NCBI GenBank assembly: GCA_012295275.1
Contig: CM022672.1
Coordinates: 21,080,628-21,123,127 of the forward strand
Direction of reading: 5' to 3'
Origin: Chrysomallon squamiferum
Lineage: Eukaryota > Mollusca > Gastropoda > Neomphalida > Peltospiridae
DNA length: 42,500 nucleotides
Shown here: piece by piece, positions 25,110 to 42,500 of the stretch
Position numbering within the stretch: the stretch's first letter is position 1
Layout of the letters: each line of letters begins with the position of its first letter
Notes under the pieces: model-generated
What the model saw: the letters and a program-made list of their open reading frames with translations, nothing else
Databases searched by the model: none
What the model was told of the DNA's origin: nothing
Program-made: the position numbers and the translations under genes

Positions 25110-25115
25110 TTTATT
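25110..25115 (-). terminator. Poly(A) signal of the saccharopine dehydrogenase gene
   Basis: TTTATT on the plus strand reads AATAAA on the gene strand, about 95 bases after the stop codon at 25209-25211. Confidence 0.55.
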
Positions 25116-25208
25116 CTTAGTATATTTTCAGTGTAATTGTTCTGGTTATACAAATCAGCCCTCCAAAAAATACCATTACAGTAAATGAAATCAGTTAGGA
25201 TGTGAAGT

Positions 25209-31844
<6,636 letters not shown>

Positions 31845-32580
31845 TTCCTCAGATTATAAAACTATGAAAAAGTTAAATGAATTGTATATAATTTATTAGT
31901 TTTTTTCTTTTCCACTTTTAAAATCAACAACAACACTAATAATAATAATTCTTAAATTTTGAATACACTCTAATATTTTAGGGATTTCATAATATAAAAT
32001 TACTATTATTATCACGTACAATGAATGAATGAATGAAAAAAATTAACGTGCTAATCAGAGCTAGCTGTTGTGAAGCACGTATTACGTACATTTCCCCCCC
32101 CCCCGTCTTTATAGTAGAACCCCTGCGAAGGGGGTGGCAGTCTGTTAACCTTTCTTTTAAAATTCATAACAAAACTCAGTGATTATGTTTATTACTAAAA
32201 TCATTTGTTGTTGCACTGCCTTGTAGTTGCATTAACATAAGCAAAAGATCAATAAAGATGCAAATTATTAAAACTCAGTTATGAGCTGCCCTGACTTTGA
32301 GTTTGACTCTACGACTGGTAGTTACTTATACTAAGAATAATAATTAGACAATAATAATATTAAAATGAGCATAATTGCCTGACTTTTTTTTTTTTTTTTT
32401 GAGCGATTAATATTAATTTTTTAGATCCATGTGTCAGCCATGAAAATATATTTAAATCTTCTCATTTTTATAAATATTTACCGTCCCTAGAAAACCGACC
32501 CAGTTTTCAGAATTGACGTTTCGTTCGGAATAACTCGTGTATTTTCGGTAATTTGAAAGGTCAAAGATTGATCATACAGT
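31845..32580 (-). promoter_or_regulatory. Probable 5' leader and promoter of saccharopine dehydrogenase
   Basis: On the gene strand the coding start exon begins after an acceptor (TTTTTCATAG) at 31862 and carries a 17-base leader. Upstream, a CpG-richer segment at about 32482-32580 ends in a donor-like site (GGGACG|GTAAAT) and could be a non-coding first exon with the promoter near it. Both sites are inferred from sequence only. Confidence 0.45.
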
Positions 32581-32582
32581 TT

Positions 32583-32652
32583 TTAACACAGTTCACTAAC
32601 TTTGTAACATTATTATAAATAATAAATTTATAAATAAATAAATAAATAAAAA

Positions 32653-32699
<47 letters not shown>

Positions 32700-34700
32700 T
32701 CAACAATGCAAAAGAGCATTGCACCATTACACTTACAAGTTACAGCATATATAAACTGCTAATTATTTTAATGTTAAAGCATAGATAAAATAAAAGCTAG
32801 AAATTTCACCGGAAAGCAAAATATTAAGAATTACACCATTAGCTTCAAGTGCAATGAAATATATTGTTTGATCTACATATTTCTGTTAGATATGTTAACA
32901 TTAAAATAAGCCAAACGGCGTTTCCTGTGAAATATACATTATTGCATTACTTATGTCTAAATGTAAAAACAATATCCTCTAACCCCTAAAAAAACCTCAA
33001 TAAATAAAGAAAATAATTATATATTGCTGCTACTGCTACCAATACTCTACTACTACTATAATAATAAATACATGATAAAAATAAAATAAATAAATAAACA
33101 ATATATAATAAATTATCTCAGCTTCCAACAGCTTTTATTTGTAATTTGTAATTTAAAAATATATAGGGTGTCGCAGTAAAATGCATACACACACAACTTG
33201 CTACAGTCAATGAAATAAATGTGTCCATTTACCCAATGGAATGGTCCTCTGGAATGTTTTTAAATCCATTTCCCTTCTTTATTAGTAATGTCAGGACCAA
33301 AACAGTTTACTATAACCCTGGGATGTTTTTTAATAAATCATGAAGTTAAAATTTTATACATTTTATTTTGGTGTTAATTTAGAGTATAAATTTGTTATTT
33401 AGTATACATGTATTTTGTACTGTTTACATATTTAATATTATTTATTAAAAAAAAAGTGAAAAAACTATTTCTTATGCAAGTTACTTCAGAGATTGAACTT
33501 TAATGTAAATGAACCTCTTTGTTTCTTCTTGAAGCTTTTGTTGTTTATTTATAAAGTATCACAAATTTGAGAGAATAGTGATTTTTAAAAAAAAAATTTG
33601 ATGTACCTATTCTACTAAAGTGAAATGAATCACACGAGAAAAGCAAAAACTTAATTATGTCAGTAAAGTCAGAAATTACTGAGAAATAAAATAATTTTTC
33701 AAATGAACCATAAAACTAGAACAGTTTAATTGCTACAGTGTATGCATGTTTGAAACAAGGCTATAGCTGAAATGTTAAAACATATTCAGTCATACAAGTC
33801 TAGGAATACTGTTTATTTCACACATTTAATATTTCAAATCAGTTAAATTATTATTTTTCTGGGGGTGGGTGGGTTATTATAACAGTTCTAGAATTATAGA
33901 TTAAATATATTGTTATTCAAAATTATTTATTTAATATGTTAAGAAATGAGGGAAACTAAAAAAGGATTTTATGTTGAATTCCTGGGTTATAATATAAAAA
34001 TTTTGGTCTGAAGACTTTTACCTATTTTGTATGTGTTGTGATTTGGTTAAACACACAAATGTATTCTCCTGATAGTCCTTCCAGCATTTAATATTGTAAT
34101 GGTATTTAGGTTCAGTGGTCCCTTTATGTTCTTGGTGTAATAAAAGTTCTGATTTCATGATAACAATTAACATCATTTTGTTTCCCCCTAAAAGGACAGC
34201 AGTTCAGTATTTTATCTTAAAATACGATGAGTCAGAGATACAGTTAATTCCTTTTATAGTCGGTTGGCTGTTTAACAACCTATAATTAATACTGTATAAG
34301 ATAACAGAGCATGGAGCAGCAGGACATTTCCTCAGACTTCTTTACAAAAAAATCTTATTGAAGCATGCTATTATTAAATAGTTCTTAATACACTGATTAT
34401 CACTTTCCACCTAATCCCAAACAATGAATGACTCTTTACCAAATGCCACTCTTCAAACTACAACAACATAATTATATGCGTAACATTGTAATAATAACTT
34501 TTTGTCATGAAAATGTGTTTCCAAAAATCCCTAAGAAGCACAATCAAATCACAGAAAGAAGGAAACATTGCTACACTGAAAGTTAGTATCAGCAAGTCAT
34601 AGTTACAGATTCTGATGAAAAATTAAAGTATGGGATAGATAAGGCTATTTATATTTTGTCAAGACATTAAAATACAAACACTTGTAATATATCTTTTGAT
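32583..34700. other. Intergenic stretch without a supported gene
   Basis: AT-rich DNA between the saccharopine dehydrogenase promoter region and the 3' end of the C1orf131 gene. It was searched on the minus strand for lysine-ketoglutarate reductase exons and none was recognised. It contains an AAT run (32653-32696) and a possible transposon end near 33163-33190. Confidence 0.6.
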
Positions 34701-34703
34701 AAT

Positions 34704-37700
34704 TTATTTTTTTAGTTTTACATCTTGTTTCTTAATAAATTGAACTCCAGATACAAATGTTCCAATCTGCCCATCCAGTCTTCCAATATCATTTTTGTCT
34801 CGCTGTCTGAAAGTAGAAAATATATATATATAATTTTTCAAAGCAATATATATATATATATATATACACACACATATATATATACATGCCAGTTTAATCT
34901 GAAGTATTAAATGTCAATAATTATTTTATATTATAACAGGGACAATTCTTCACTTACTGAAAAGAGATAAATTACTTTTGATTATTTCCTGGTAATAAAT
35001 CATAACATAAAACACAATAAGAAAAATGGAATAACTAAATTTTTTCAAACTACCTTTTCTTCTTCTTCTTGCTAATTTTCACACCAACAGTGTCCTTAAA
35101 AAATAAAAAATAAAATAAAATAAAATATATTTATATTAATAATGCTAATAAAAAAGTCAGTATCAATGACAAATGAACCTGACAAACTAAACTATTTTAG
35201 ATACTTTGTCTGTAACATTAAAAGCTACTGACAATGTAAACAACCTTTTCCTTCCTTGTTTTTATTTCATTTATTTATTTTTTAATTATTATTATTTGTT
35301 TTAAAAAAAAAAAAAAAAGAATGACAAAATGCATGTATTTTCATATTCCTGTTAACAATATTATAAGAGACATTAATTTTTTTTTTAAATTATAATTTTA
35401 TGTGTTATGAGAAGTTACAAGAATTTGATAACTGGAAATTGAAAGTGAACAGTAAATAATGTTTTCAATTCATATAAAAATATTATTTTACATAAATACA
35501 TCAGTGTGGTTTATGAATATGTAACTGGATATAGCTGAATTAATTTAAGTATGCACAGCTAAGTTTATTCCAAAACACTTTACTATACAGATATAAATAT
35601 TCATTTATTCTTACTTCAGTTGTTTTGTTATGTTCTTGAAATTCCATTTTCCTCTTTGCCTGATATTCTTTATAGTTGTAATATTTATTTTTAGGGGGCT
35701 GTCAGAAATTTAAAATAAAAGAAGAAAAATACCACTGAAAATCATTATGAAAAACAAATATAAACAAAAACATAAATGATAATCTTCATGTTTGTTATTT
35801 GCACGTGTACAATACTAATAATTTTGGTTATAATTAATTACTTTATTACATTCAATTCTCAAAGTACTTTTTTCAAACAGACACACTATAATTCTTACTG
35901 CCACTGAATACTTTACATAAATACTGAAAATATAACATTCAGAAAATGACCTTTTCATTATTTAATATAGTGTAGCTACATAGTACTAACAAGCAAGATT
36001 TACCTTTGCACCTAGACTAATCAATAATGAAGTCATAGCTTCGTCCTTCTTCACTTCATCAAAACCTTTTATTCCGAACTTGCGAACATCATATCTGGCC
36101 TGCTTCAAGTCAAATCCTGGCAGTGTCTCAGGATTTGGCTCACCGGATGTAACATTATCTTCTGTCTAAATGTTTAGTGAACACAACCAACATAAATAAA
36201 GAAAACAAACAACAACTGTACAAATAAGCCGTAATATGGTTTCAATCTCAAGCTTATTTAGTTATTAGCAATATTAAACAAAAATTTAAATTAAATTAAA
36301 TTAAATTATGTACACAGAGTAATACACACAAACACACACATACACAATAATAATTATTAATAAAGAAATAATAGAATAACTTTGATAAATAAAGACAATG
36401 AAAATTCTCAAAGAGATATTGTTAATTTTTAAAGATGATTTTTAAAATTAACAAATATTTTGATTTTTACATTCATTTCAAAAATACTCTTAACTAATTA
36501 AAAATGTTTAAATATTTACAGATTTTTTCTTTCTTTTGGCTGGATCATGAAAAACTATCACTTCAGGCTCTGCTTTCCTTTTATGATTTGATGATGTCTG
36601 TGTCATGTCAACATGATTTTTTTCATTGTTTGTTTTGCTATTTGAAACAGAATTATTAGTTAATGCTTCTGGTCCCAAAACATCCTTTATCCACTGTTCT
36701 TTTTTCGATGTCAATTTTTTGTCATTATCCTCTTCTTCATTTTTATTACACATTTCAGTGTTATTGTTATCAGTATGCTTCTTTTTCTTTTTATTCTTTT
36801 TCTTTCTTCTTGTTTTATTTTCTCCTGAGGAAAAACTGTCATGTGTTCCAATACCTTGTTTTCTTTGATTTGCATGTTTTATATTTTCTTCATGAAATTC
36901 AAGACTGTTTCCTGGAATTAAATTATAAATATTAATAATGCTAATAAATAAATAAATAAATAAAATAAATTACTTTCAAGCTATATATCTATAATTTAAT
37001 AATAATAATAATAATTAAAAAATAAAGTAATGAACAAAATGAATAAATAAAAACAACAAAACAAAGATAACCTGAAAGTAAAAACATATATTTTTACATG
37101 TGACAGTTGAACCAGGTCTCAGCTACTTGTAGAAGCATTCTTTTGTATTAGGAAAGTAAGCAGAAAGGTTAGAGATTTTGCAAAACAACACAGGCTAATG
37201 GGATTATGCACTTCTTAAAGTTCTTATGAAGAATAAATCTGATAGATACAACTTTTTCTCCACTATATTTTGTTCAAGTATAATTATTTATAAACTGATA
37301 CAATTCATAGCATATTGTTGCTTCTTTGAATTGATTAAACTTTAAAGATGCTTTTAAGAGTGTCAGGCAACCTTATATTTGAAACAGTACATCTCATCAC
37401 AAATATGAATATAATTATATATATTATATGGCTACCAAAAGTATCGTCCCTGTCGGCCTGTGTGAAAACAACCTCGGTTCCTACCAAAACGTCCCCGTCA
37501 CACTTAAAACTGACCAATTGTTTGAAAGAAGTGGAATCAAATTCAGTGACATGTCAACCCTATTCATAATTCAGCATTAGGCCTATACAGTATACTGCTA
37601 TAGTAATAATGTTGGAAGAAAAATATGTATAGGCTAACACTGACAAACATCACAGAAAAGACCTTTAAACTAAAGTTTGATTAGTATTTATTTTGAGGAA

Positions 37701-37952
37701 TTAATGACCAAATTTCATGAAGATGTATTTACCATATTCTTCTAATTTCTTCAGCAAAATAGTTTCACGAGCCTTCATCTTCTGAAATATAATTAAAGAT
37801 TGAATAATTATTTTATCCTAAATTTTATATTATTACTAAACGAAAATTTATAATTATCAATAATGATATTTATACTCTACAAAATAAAACAGTTTAATTA
37901 ATAATCTAGGTTTGCAATTCATCCATACTTTGCCAGATATGGGCGCGGACAT
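34704..37952 (-). CDS. C1orf131 homologue (DUF4602, yeast Faf1-like), ribosome biogenesis
   Basis: C1orf131 is a component of the small-subunit processome in the nucleolus. Seven exons join in phase (5' to 3'): 37929-37952, 37733-37781, 36520-36911, 36004-36165, 35615-35698, 35054-35094, 34704-34806. They give 284 residues, against about 293 in human. The N-terminal half is Lys/Asn/Glu-rich with nuclear-type basic clusters. Then come the family features: EPEVIVFHDPAKRKKK (about 139-154), ARYDVRKFGIKGF (about 178-190), LGAKPPKNKYYNYKEYQ (about 207-223) and a basic cluster ISKKKKKR. The C-terminus carries the G-R-x-x-G-x-x-G-x-F and KKQD motifs. The first exon encodes only MSAPISGK. If that exon is wrong, an ATG at 37778 keeps nearly the whole protein. 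An AATAAA overlaps the stop codon, so the 3' UTR may be very short. The gene symbol is assigned by homology. Confidence 0.88.
37430..37500. other. GC-richer insert in C1orf131 intron 2
   Basis: A patch with more CpG than its surroundings carries two copies of the word CTACCAAAA followed by CGTCCC (37432-37450, with GTAT between; 37481-37496, directly joined). The open frames crossing it on both strands lack splice or homology support. It may be a fragment of a mobile element. Confidence 0.35.
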
Positions 37953-38738
37953 CTTTGTTTATATCCTCGATTATTACCGCCAAGGAAGAACATTTTCAGT
38001 GTTATTTCATAAGACTAATTAATTATGAAGACTACTCAAGCACGTTGGAAAAGCTTTATCGCGACTTTCGTCACTTAGGATATTTGTTTTTTGTTGTTGT
38101 TTTTTTGTTCGGTTTGATTCCAAGAAAACACCAGCTAGCCTATTTTATTGTTATTATTATTATTATTTTTTATAATAATTTGACATCTGTCATCTGTTAC
38201 AAATAATACACTGGCAAAGTAAAACCCTGATAATAATAATCATTGATAATGCTGTTTCAGTGTTTGTTACCAATACCTGTTAAAAGTGTTACTGTTAGTG
38301 TTACTGTCAGTAACTGATATGGTAATAATACTGTTAACAGAAATTATTATGACAAAGATCACGAGTTTGTAAATTTGTTTTATATAAACTCGGATAAAAT
38401 AATCACAGAATTTCTTGTGCACATTTTATTTATTTATTTTCTATGTTTTTAATTTTACAGAATCTCAGAATGCAATTTAAAAAAACAAAACAACCCCCCC
38501 CATATACTATTTATTAAAGCATTAACCAGATAACATCTAAAAATACTCCAATATTTAGGCATCATTATTATATTATCCTTTCGTATTAATAATATGTCCT
38601 TTAAGCTTTTTTGTTTTTATTTAATGTGATATTCCATTTAACTTTAAAGGGGATTTTGTAATGATGGACATATGAGAACTTTACCATATCCTTATTGAAA
38701 AGAGGATCCACGTTTATCACAGAAAAACAAAAACAAAA
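37953..38738. promoter_or_regulatory. Shared divergent promoter region, C1orf131 and TRUB2
   Basis: The start codons of two head-to-head genes are 786 bases apart. The CpG-containing stretch at about 37930-38080 (TGGGCGCGGAC, TTATCGCGACTTTCGTCAC) is unlike the surrounding AT-rich DNA and is the likely promoter core for at least the C1orf131 gene. No TATA box was singled out. The TRUB2 transcript start within 38100-38738 could not be placed. The open frame at 37955-38206 is low complexity at its end and not supported. Confidence 0.45.
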
Positions 38739-40040
38739 ATGAAATTCAATTGGGCTCCATCTGTATACAGAAATCTAAATGGCATTCTGTGTATATACAA
38801 ACCAACAGGTCTTCCTGTTCACAAAGTAACTGAAATTATTCAAGGAAATATTGTCAGAGGTTTGTATGTTGTAATCTTGTCAAAATTCTGTCAAAATTTA
38901 TGTGTGTATAAAACATATTAAAGGAAAATCAGAACAAAGAACTGTGCATAACAATGATACATTTTATCTTTGCAGGAATACAGATTAGTCTGAAAATATA
39001 CACTCAGAAATGCAGATATACATAGGCACACATTATGTCCTTGGAATTAATGACATGGACTGTTATCTTTTACCAACAAAATAAATATATATATATATAT
39101 ATTGTTAATTTTTCATATATCATCATAAATTTTATTAAATCTTTTGTTAGCTATAGTTTGAAAATATGTATCATTTTCATGTACAAGATTATCAAATTGT
39201 TTTAATTTATTTGTTATCTTTAATTACAGATTTGAATGCTTTACCTTGTTACAAATATGAATATCAACAAAAAATTCCTGAAGCAGATAACGATATTTCA
39301 AAACCTAACACATCTTCAATGCCAACAGTGGTCACACAACCAGCTGTCCAAGAAGATTTGTCAGAGCACAGATTAGGTAATTTTATTTACATACCTTAAA
39401 CATCTTATTGACCTTAATCAAATTGAGATTTTTAAATTATCATTTCATAATAGTATTTTAATGTCTTTTTTTTTTCTTCAGATTTAATGTCCATATTATT
39501 TAAGATTTAGTAGAAAACACAATTCTTCACTAAAGTTGTTTCAGTATTTCCATTAAAATTCAAAATTTAAAACAAATATTTTATTATTTTGTAGTCTCAA
39601 TAACAGTAGATTATAATCACAGTTTATTTTTGCATTTCAGTAATTAAATTTCATTGTAATTCATCAAAAATGAAGATAAATTTACTTTTTTAATTTCAGT
39701 TCTTGGGCCTCGATATATTCCCTCAGACATAAAAATGCAGGAGATCCATGGGTTATCACGTCATGCTTCAGGAGTGCTGGGTAATTTGTTTACAAGTAGC
39801 TAACTCAGTATTTGAAGAAAAAAAAATGAAATTCATGAGGGCTCTTTTATATTGTCAGTCTTGTGTAGTAAAATAGAAAACTCACTATGATTCTTTGGTA
39901 TCTGCCACAGTTCTACGTAGTGTATCACCTCTGCACTATAATGTGTTTCTTAACTCAGACTATTAAAAAAAGATTATCCAAATTAGAATGTTTCTATATG
40001 ACATTTGGAAAAGTTGTTATTACATTATACTATTACACAG

Positions 40041-40080
<40 letters not shown>

Positions 40081-40821
40081 CTTTGCTTTTTATCAGTGAA
40101 AATCTAAATTCATTACTTAATTTGGTATTTTATTTCAGTGTATGGAGTTGGAAGAGGTTGTCAGTATTTAGAACACATAGCACAAGCAAAATATCTCAGA
40201 GTAAGTAAAAACAGAAACAAATAGATATTCTAAATAAACACTTGAATAGTTTAATTAAATATATGTACTATATCAGTACATTAGTGAAACTGGTTTCTTT
40301 TAGTTTTGTAATTTTAATTCAGAATTAAAATATAATTTAAAATGTATTTCATACATTTTCTTTCAAAAGCACTTTTTGGATATTGACAATTTGTTGTTGG
40401 TCTGATCATTTCAGAATAGAGGGAAGCAAATACTAAAACTTGCAGTTAAAAAAATATATATATACATATTATTAATTAATTTTTATATTATTTTATTTTT
40501 GTTTTATTGTTATATATTATTTTGAATGCAGTTTTTCCAGAAAATCATTGCTTATTCAGAACTGTTTCTGTTATTATTAGGTCTATCATGTGAAAGGAAA
40601 ATTTGGCTGGGCAACTGAGAACTTTTCCCCAAAAGGCAGAATTATTGAAAGAACGTCTTTTCGTGAGTTTTTAAAAACATGATAATGAGTTCATACTATA
40701 TTGTGGAAACCAGAATTATATATGTTCTCAGAGTTATTTATAGAATTTACAAAGTAGCCATGTCCTTTTTCAAACTGAAACAACAGAAGAATCAGTAATT
40801 TTATTTTCTTATTTTTTTAAT

Positions 40822-40910
<89 letters not shown>

Positions 40911-42500
40911 ATTTCTTTTAAACACCACTTTTGATTTTTTAGGGTATTATATATCATTTATTTATTTCAGAATTTTTTAAATCAGTCAAAAAATGCTAGT
41001 AACTTTCATTGTATTCTGTTTAATACCCTTGATGTAGTTCACTTTAACTATCTGCTTATTTTGGAACTTAATATGAATTTAGCTTTTCAGTCCAGTTCAT
41101 TATCTGAAAGGGAAATTTATTATTGCTAAAACTGAAAACAAACTAAAGTAAAGAGGCAATTATTGTTTAATTTATTATTTTTTTAATTTTAATTTTTATT
41201 ATGATTATCAGTAGTTTTGAGTAAATAATTTCGCTAATAATGGAATAAACATATGAGTACTGTTTTTTTATGTGTTTAAATTGTTTTACAAATTTTGGAT
41301 ACTTTTTATAACATTATAATTTTATATTGTTAATAAAGTTTATGTCAGAGTTGATTGTTATATTTCAGGTCACATAACAAAACCCAAACTGGATAAGGTT
41401 TGTGCATCAGCGCAGGCTGGCCATACTAAGCATATGTTTGAGTAAGCTTTGCTGCGTTTTTTTTTTTTCTTGCACAATCTTAGTAAACTTAATTAAATAA
41501 CTAATTTAGAAATGACATTAAGCTTATTTTTTAAATCTATATCCATTAATAATTAATTATTTAGCTGATTGTTTGTATGTACATTTACTGGCAGTTCAGA
41601 AAACTCTTTTAATCCATATATTACTTTTTTATTCTGTATCAGAGAATGTTTTTAGATTATTTTTGTTGTTGTTGAATAGTATTTATTATTATTAAGAACA
41701 TATATATAATTTGTGCAGATTTCCATTTTATGTCATTTTACCAATATTTGTTGGCCAGTTTTTTGTGGTTCTTATTAATTTATATTCATTGTGTTTTCTT
41801 ATAGTTTTTTTTTTCTATTTGTGTTTTAATAATTTTTGCCTGCAAAAGGCTGTGATATATGGGTCATGACTTCTTCAGTGTCATTATATATTAATAGTAT
41901 TTATCTTGTTATTTCTGCTCTGTTGTGATAATTTATATTAGTATCTCCATGGTAAATAATCCCTTTATTTATAGATATGCAGGAGTTGATCCTGACAGCC
42001 AGGAAGCTTATGAGTTAGCTGAAAAGGGACTTGTTCGACCAGCACATGGACAGACTCCTCCTATGTTGTACAGTGTGAAATGTATTGAGTTCAGCCCTCC
42101 AGAATTCACTCTTGGTTAGTACTCTGAAGCATGGTTGAGAACAAAGGAAAAACAACACACATACATTCCTAATATACATCAGAATTATTTTGATACAAAT
42201 ATAAAATGTTTGTAATAATTACTTAATTTTACTTAACAGATATGAAAAATCATTCTGGATGTCAAATTAATTTAAAAAAGAACAATAAACTTATTAGCAG
42301 CAATACTGATATTTTATTTTGTTATTTTTTTATTTTTGTAATCATAACTACAGTCTTAACTTTAATCATTTATAGTTCGTGCATAATAACTCTAGGATAG
42401 AATAACCACAGAATTTGTAATATTTATTTTATTGAACTCATTAAATTCCTTGTTTTATTTTCAGAAATCCATGCCATCAATGAAAAGTGTACCTATCTTG
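38739..42500 (+). CDS. TRUB2: TRUB2 homologue, mitochondrial pseudouridine synthase (partial, 3' end missing)
   Basis: TRUB2 is a TruB-family enzyme that modifies mitochondrial mRNAs and associates with mitochondrial RNA granules. Exons in phase: 38739-38859, 39230-39376, 39700-39780, 40139-40200, 40581-40662, 41369-41441, 41975-42114 and 42465-42500 (cut by the window edge). Family features: LNGILCIYKPTGLPVHKV (about 13-30), RDLNALP at the first junction, ASGVLVYGVGRGCQYL around residues 112-127, VKGKFGWATENF, SQEAYELAEKGLVRP and IEFSPPEFTL. At the position of the TruB catalytic Asp (human L-D-A-Q-A-S-G-V-L), this protein reads L-S-R-H-A-S-G-V-L: Ser109, codon TCA at 39756-39758. Human TRUB2 also lacks much of the tRNA-binding PUA region. 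If the substitution is real, the protein may be catalytically inactive or have a structural role. Confidence 0.9.
40818..40910. repeat. (TTTA)n next to (TTG)n microsatellite
   Basis: About 11 TTTA units pass into about 17 TTG units (40861-40910) in the intron between TRUB2 exons 5 and 6. Confidence 0.93.

Noticed and set aside
32094-32140. Poly-C run followed by a small hairpin (ACCCCTGCGAAGGGGGT)
   Set aside because: It could be a regulatory structure in the dehydrogenase leader intron, but it is short, imperfect and without any known family.
31862-34700. Search for lysine-ketoglutarate reductase exons upstream of the dehydrogenase
   Set aside because: No stretch on the minus strand showed the expected conserved motifs or paired splice sites.
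37335-37569. Overlapping open frames on both strands in C1orf131 intron 2
   Set aside because: No splice sites fit, no family resemblance was seen, and the flanking exons join cleanly without them.

Overview
The window is nuclear DNA from an animal, most likely a mollusc and probably a gastropod. It is AT-rich, packed with microsatellites, and its genes are cut into many short exons with GT-AG introns. A tRNA-type SINE at about 21076-21302 resembles a family I know from mollusc genomes. The species cannot be named from the sequence. No RNA gene, CRISPR array or prokaryote-type operon was seen.

Layout: (1) 1-2936 is repeat-rich DNA with no supported gene. (2) 2937-23142 (+) is one large gene for a single-pass cell-surface receptor: signal peptide, eight Ig domains, five fibronectin type III domains, a membrane helix and a cytoplasmic tail. 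I traced 27 exons by matching splice sites and reading phase. The tail contains an apparent one-base frame disruption near 21352. (3) 25110-32580 (-) is a 13-coding-exon gene for a monofunctional saccharopine dehydrogenase of 455 residues, convergent with the receptor gene. No lysine-ketoglutarate reductase domain is attached to it. (4) 34704-37952 (-) is a seven-exon gene for a 284-residue C1orf131/DUF4602 (yeast Faf1-like) nucleolar protein. (5) 38739-42500 (+) is the first eight coding exons of TRUB2, a mitochondrial pseudouridine synthase homologue, which runs off the right edge. It is head-to-head with the C1orf131 gene and probably shares its promoter region.

The four genes have unrelated roles: adhesion or guidance signalling, lysine breakdown, small-subunit ribosome assembly, and mitochondrial RNA modification. 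No common pathway is implied. Intron content worth noting includes a Tigger/pogo MITE very like the mammalian MER2 family (15171-15451), a SINE whose body appears expanded into a 21-bp minisatellite (9700-10085), and an array of degenerate tandem units filling one receptor intron.

I found no clearly new molecular system. The points most worth checking are the TRUB2 homologue whose catalytic Asp position reads Ser, the free-standing saccharopine dehydrogenase with no lysine-ketoglutarate reductase, the unusual 8 Ig + 5 FN3 receptor architecture with its tail frameshift, and the MER2-like element. All identifications come from reading translated exons and remembered family motifs, not from database searches.
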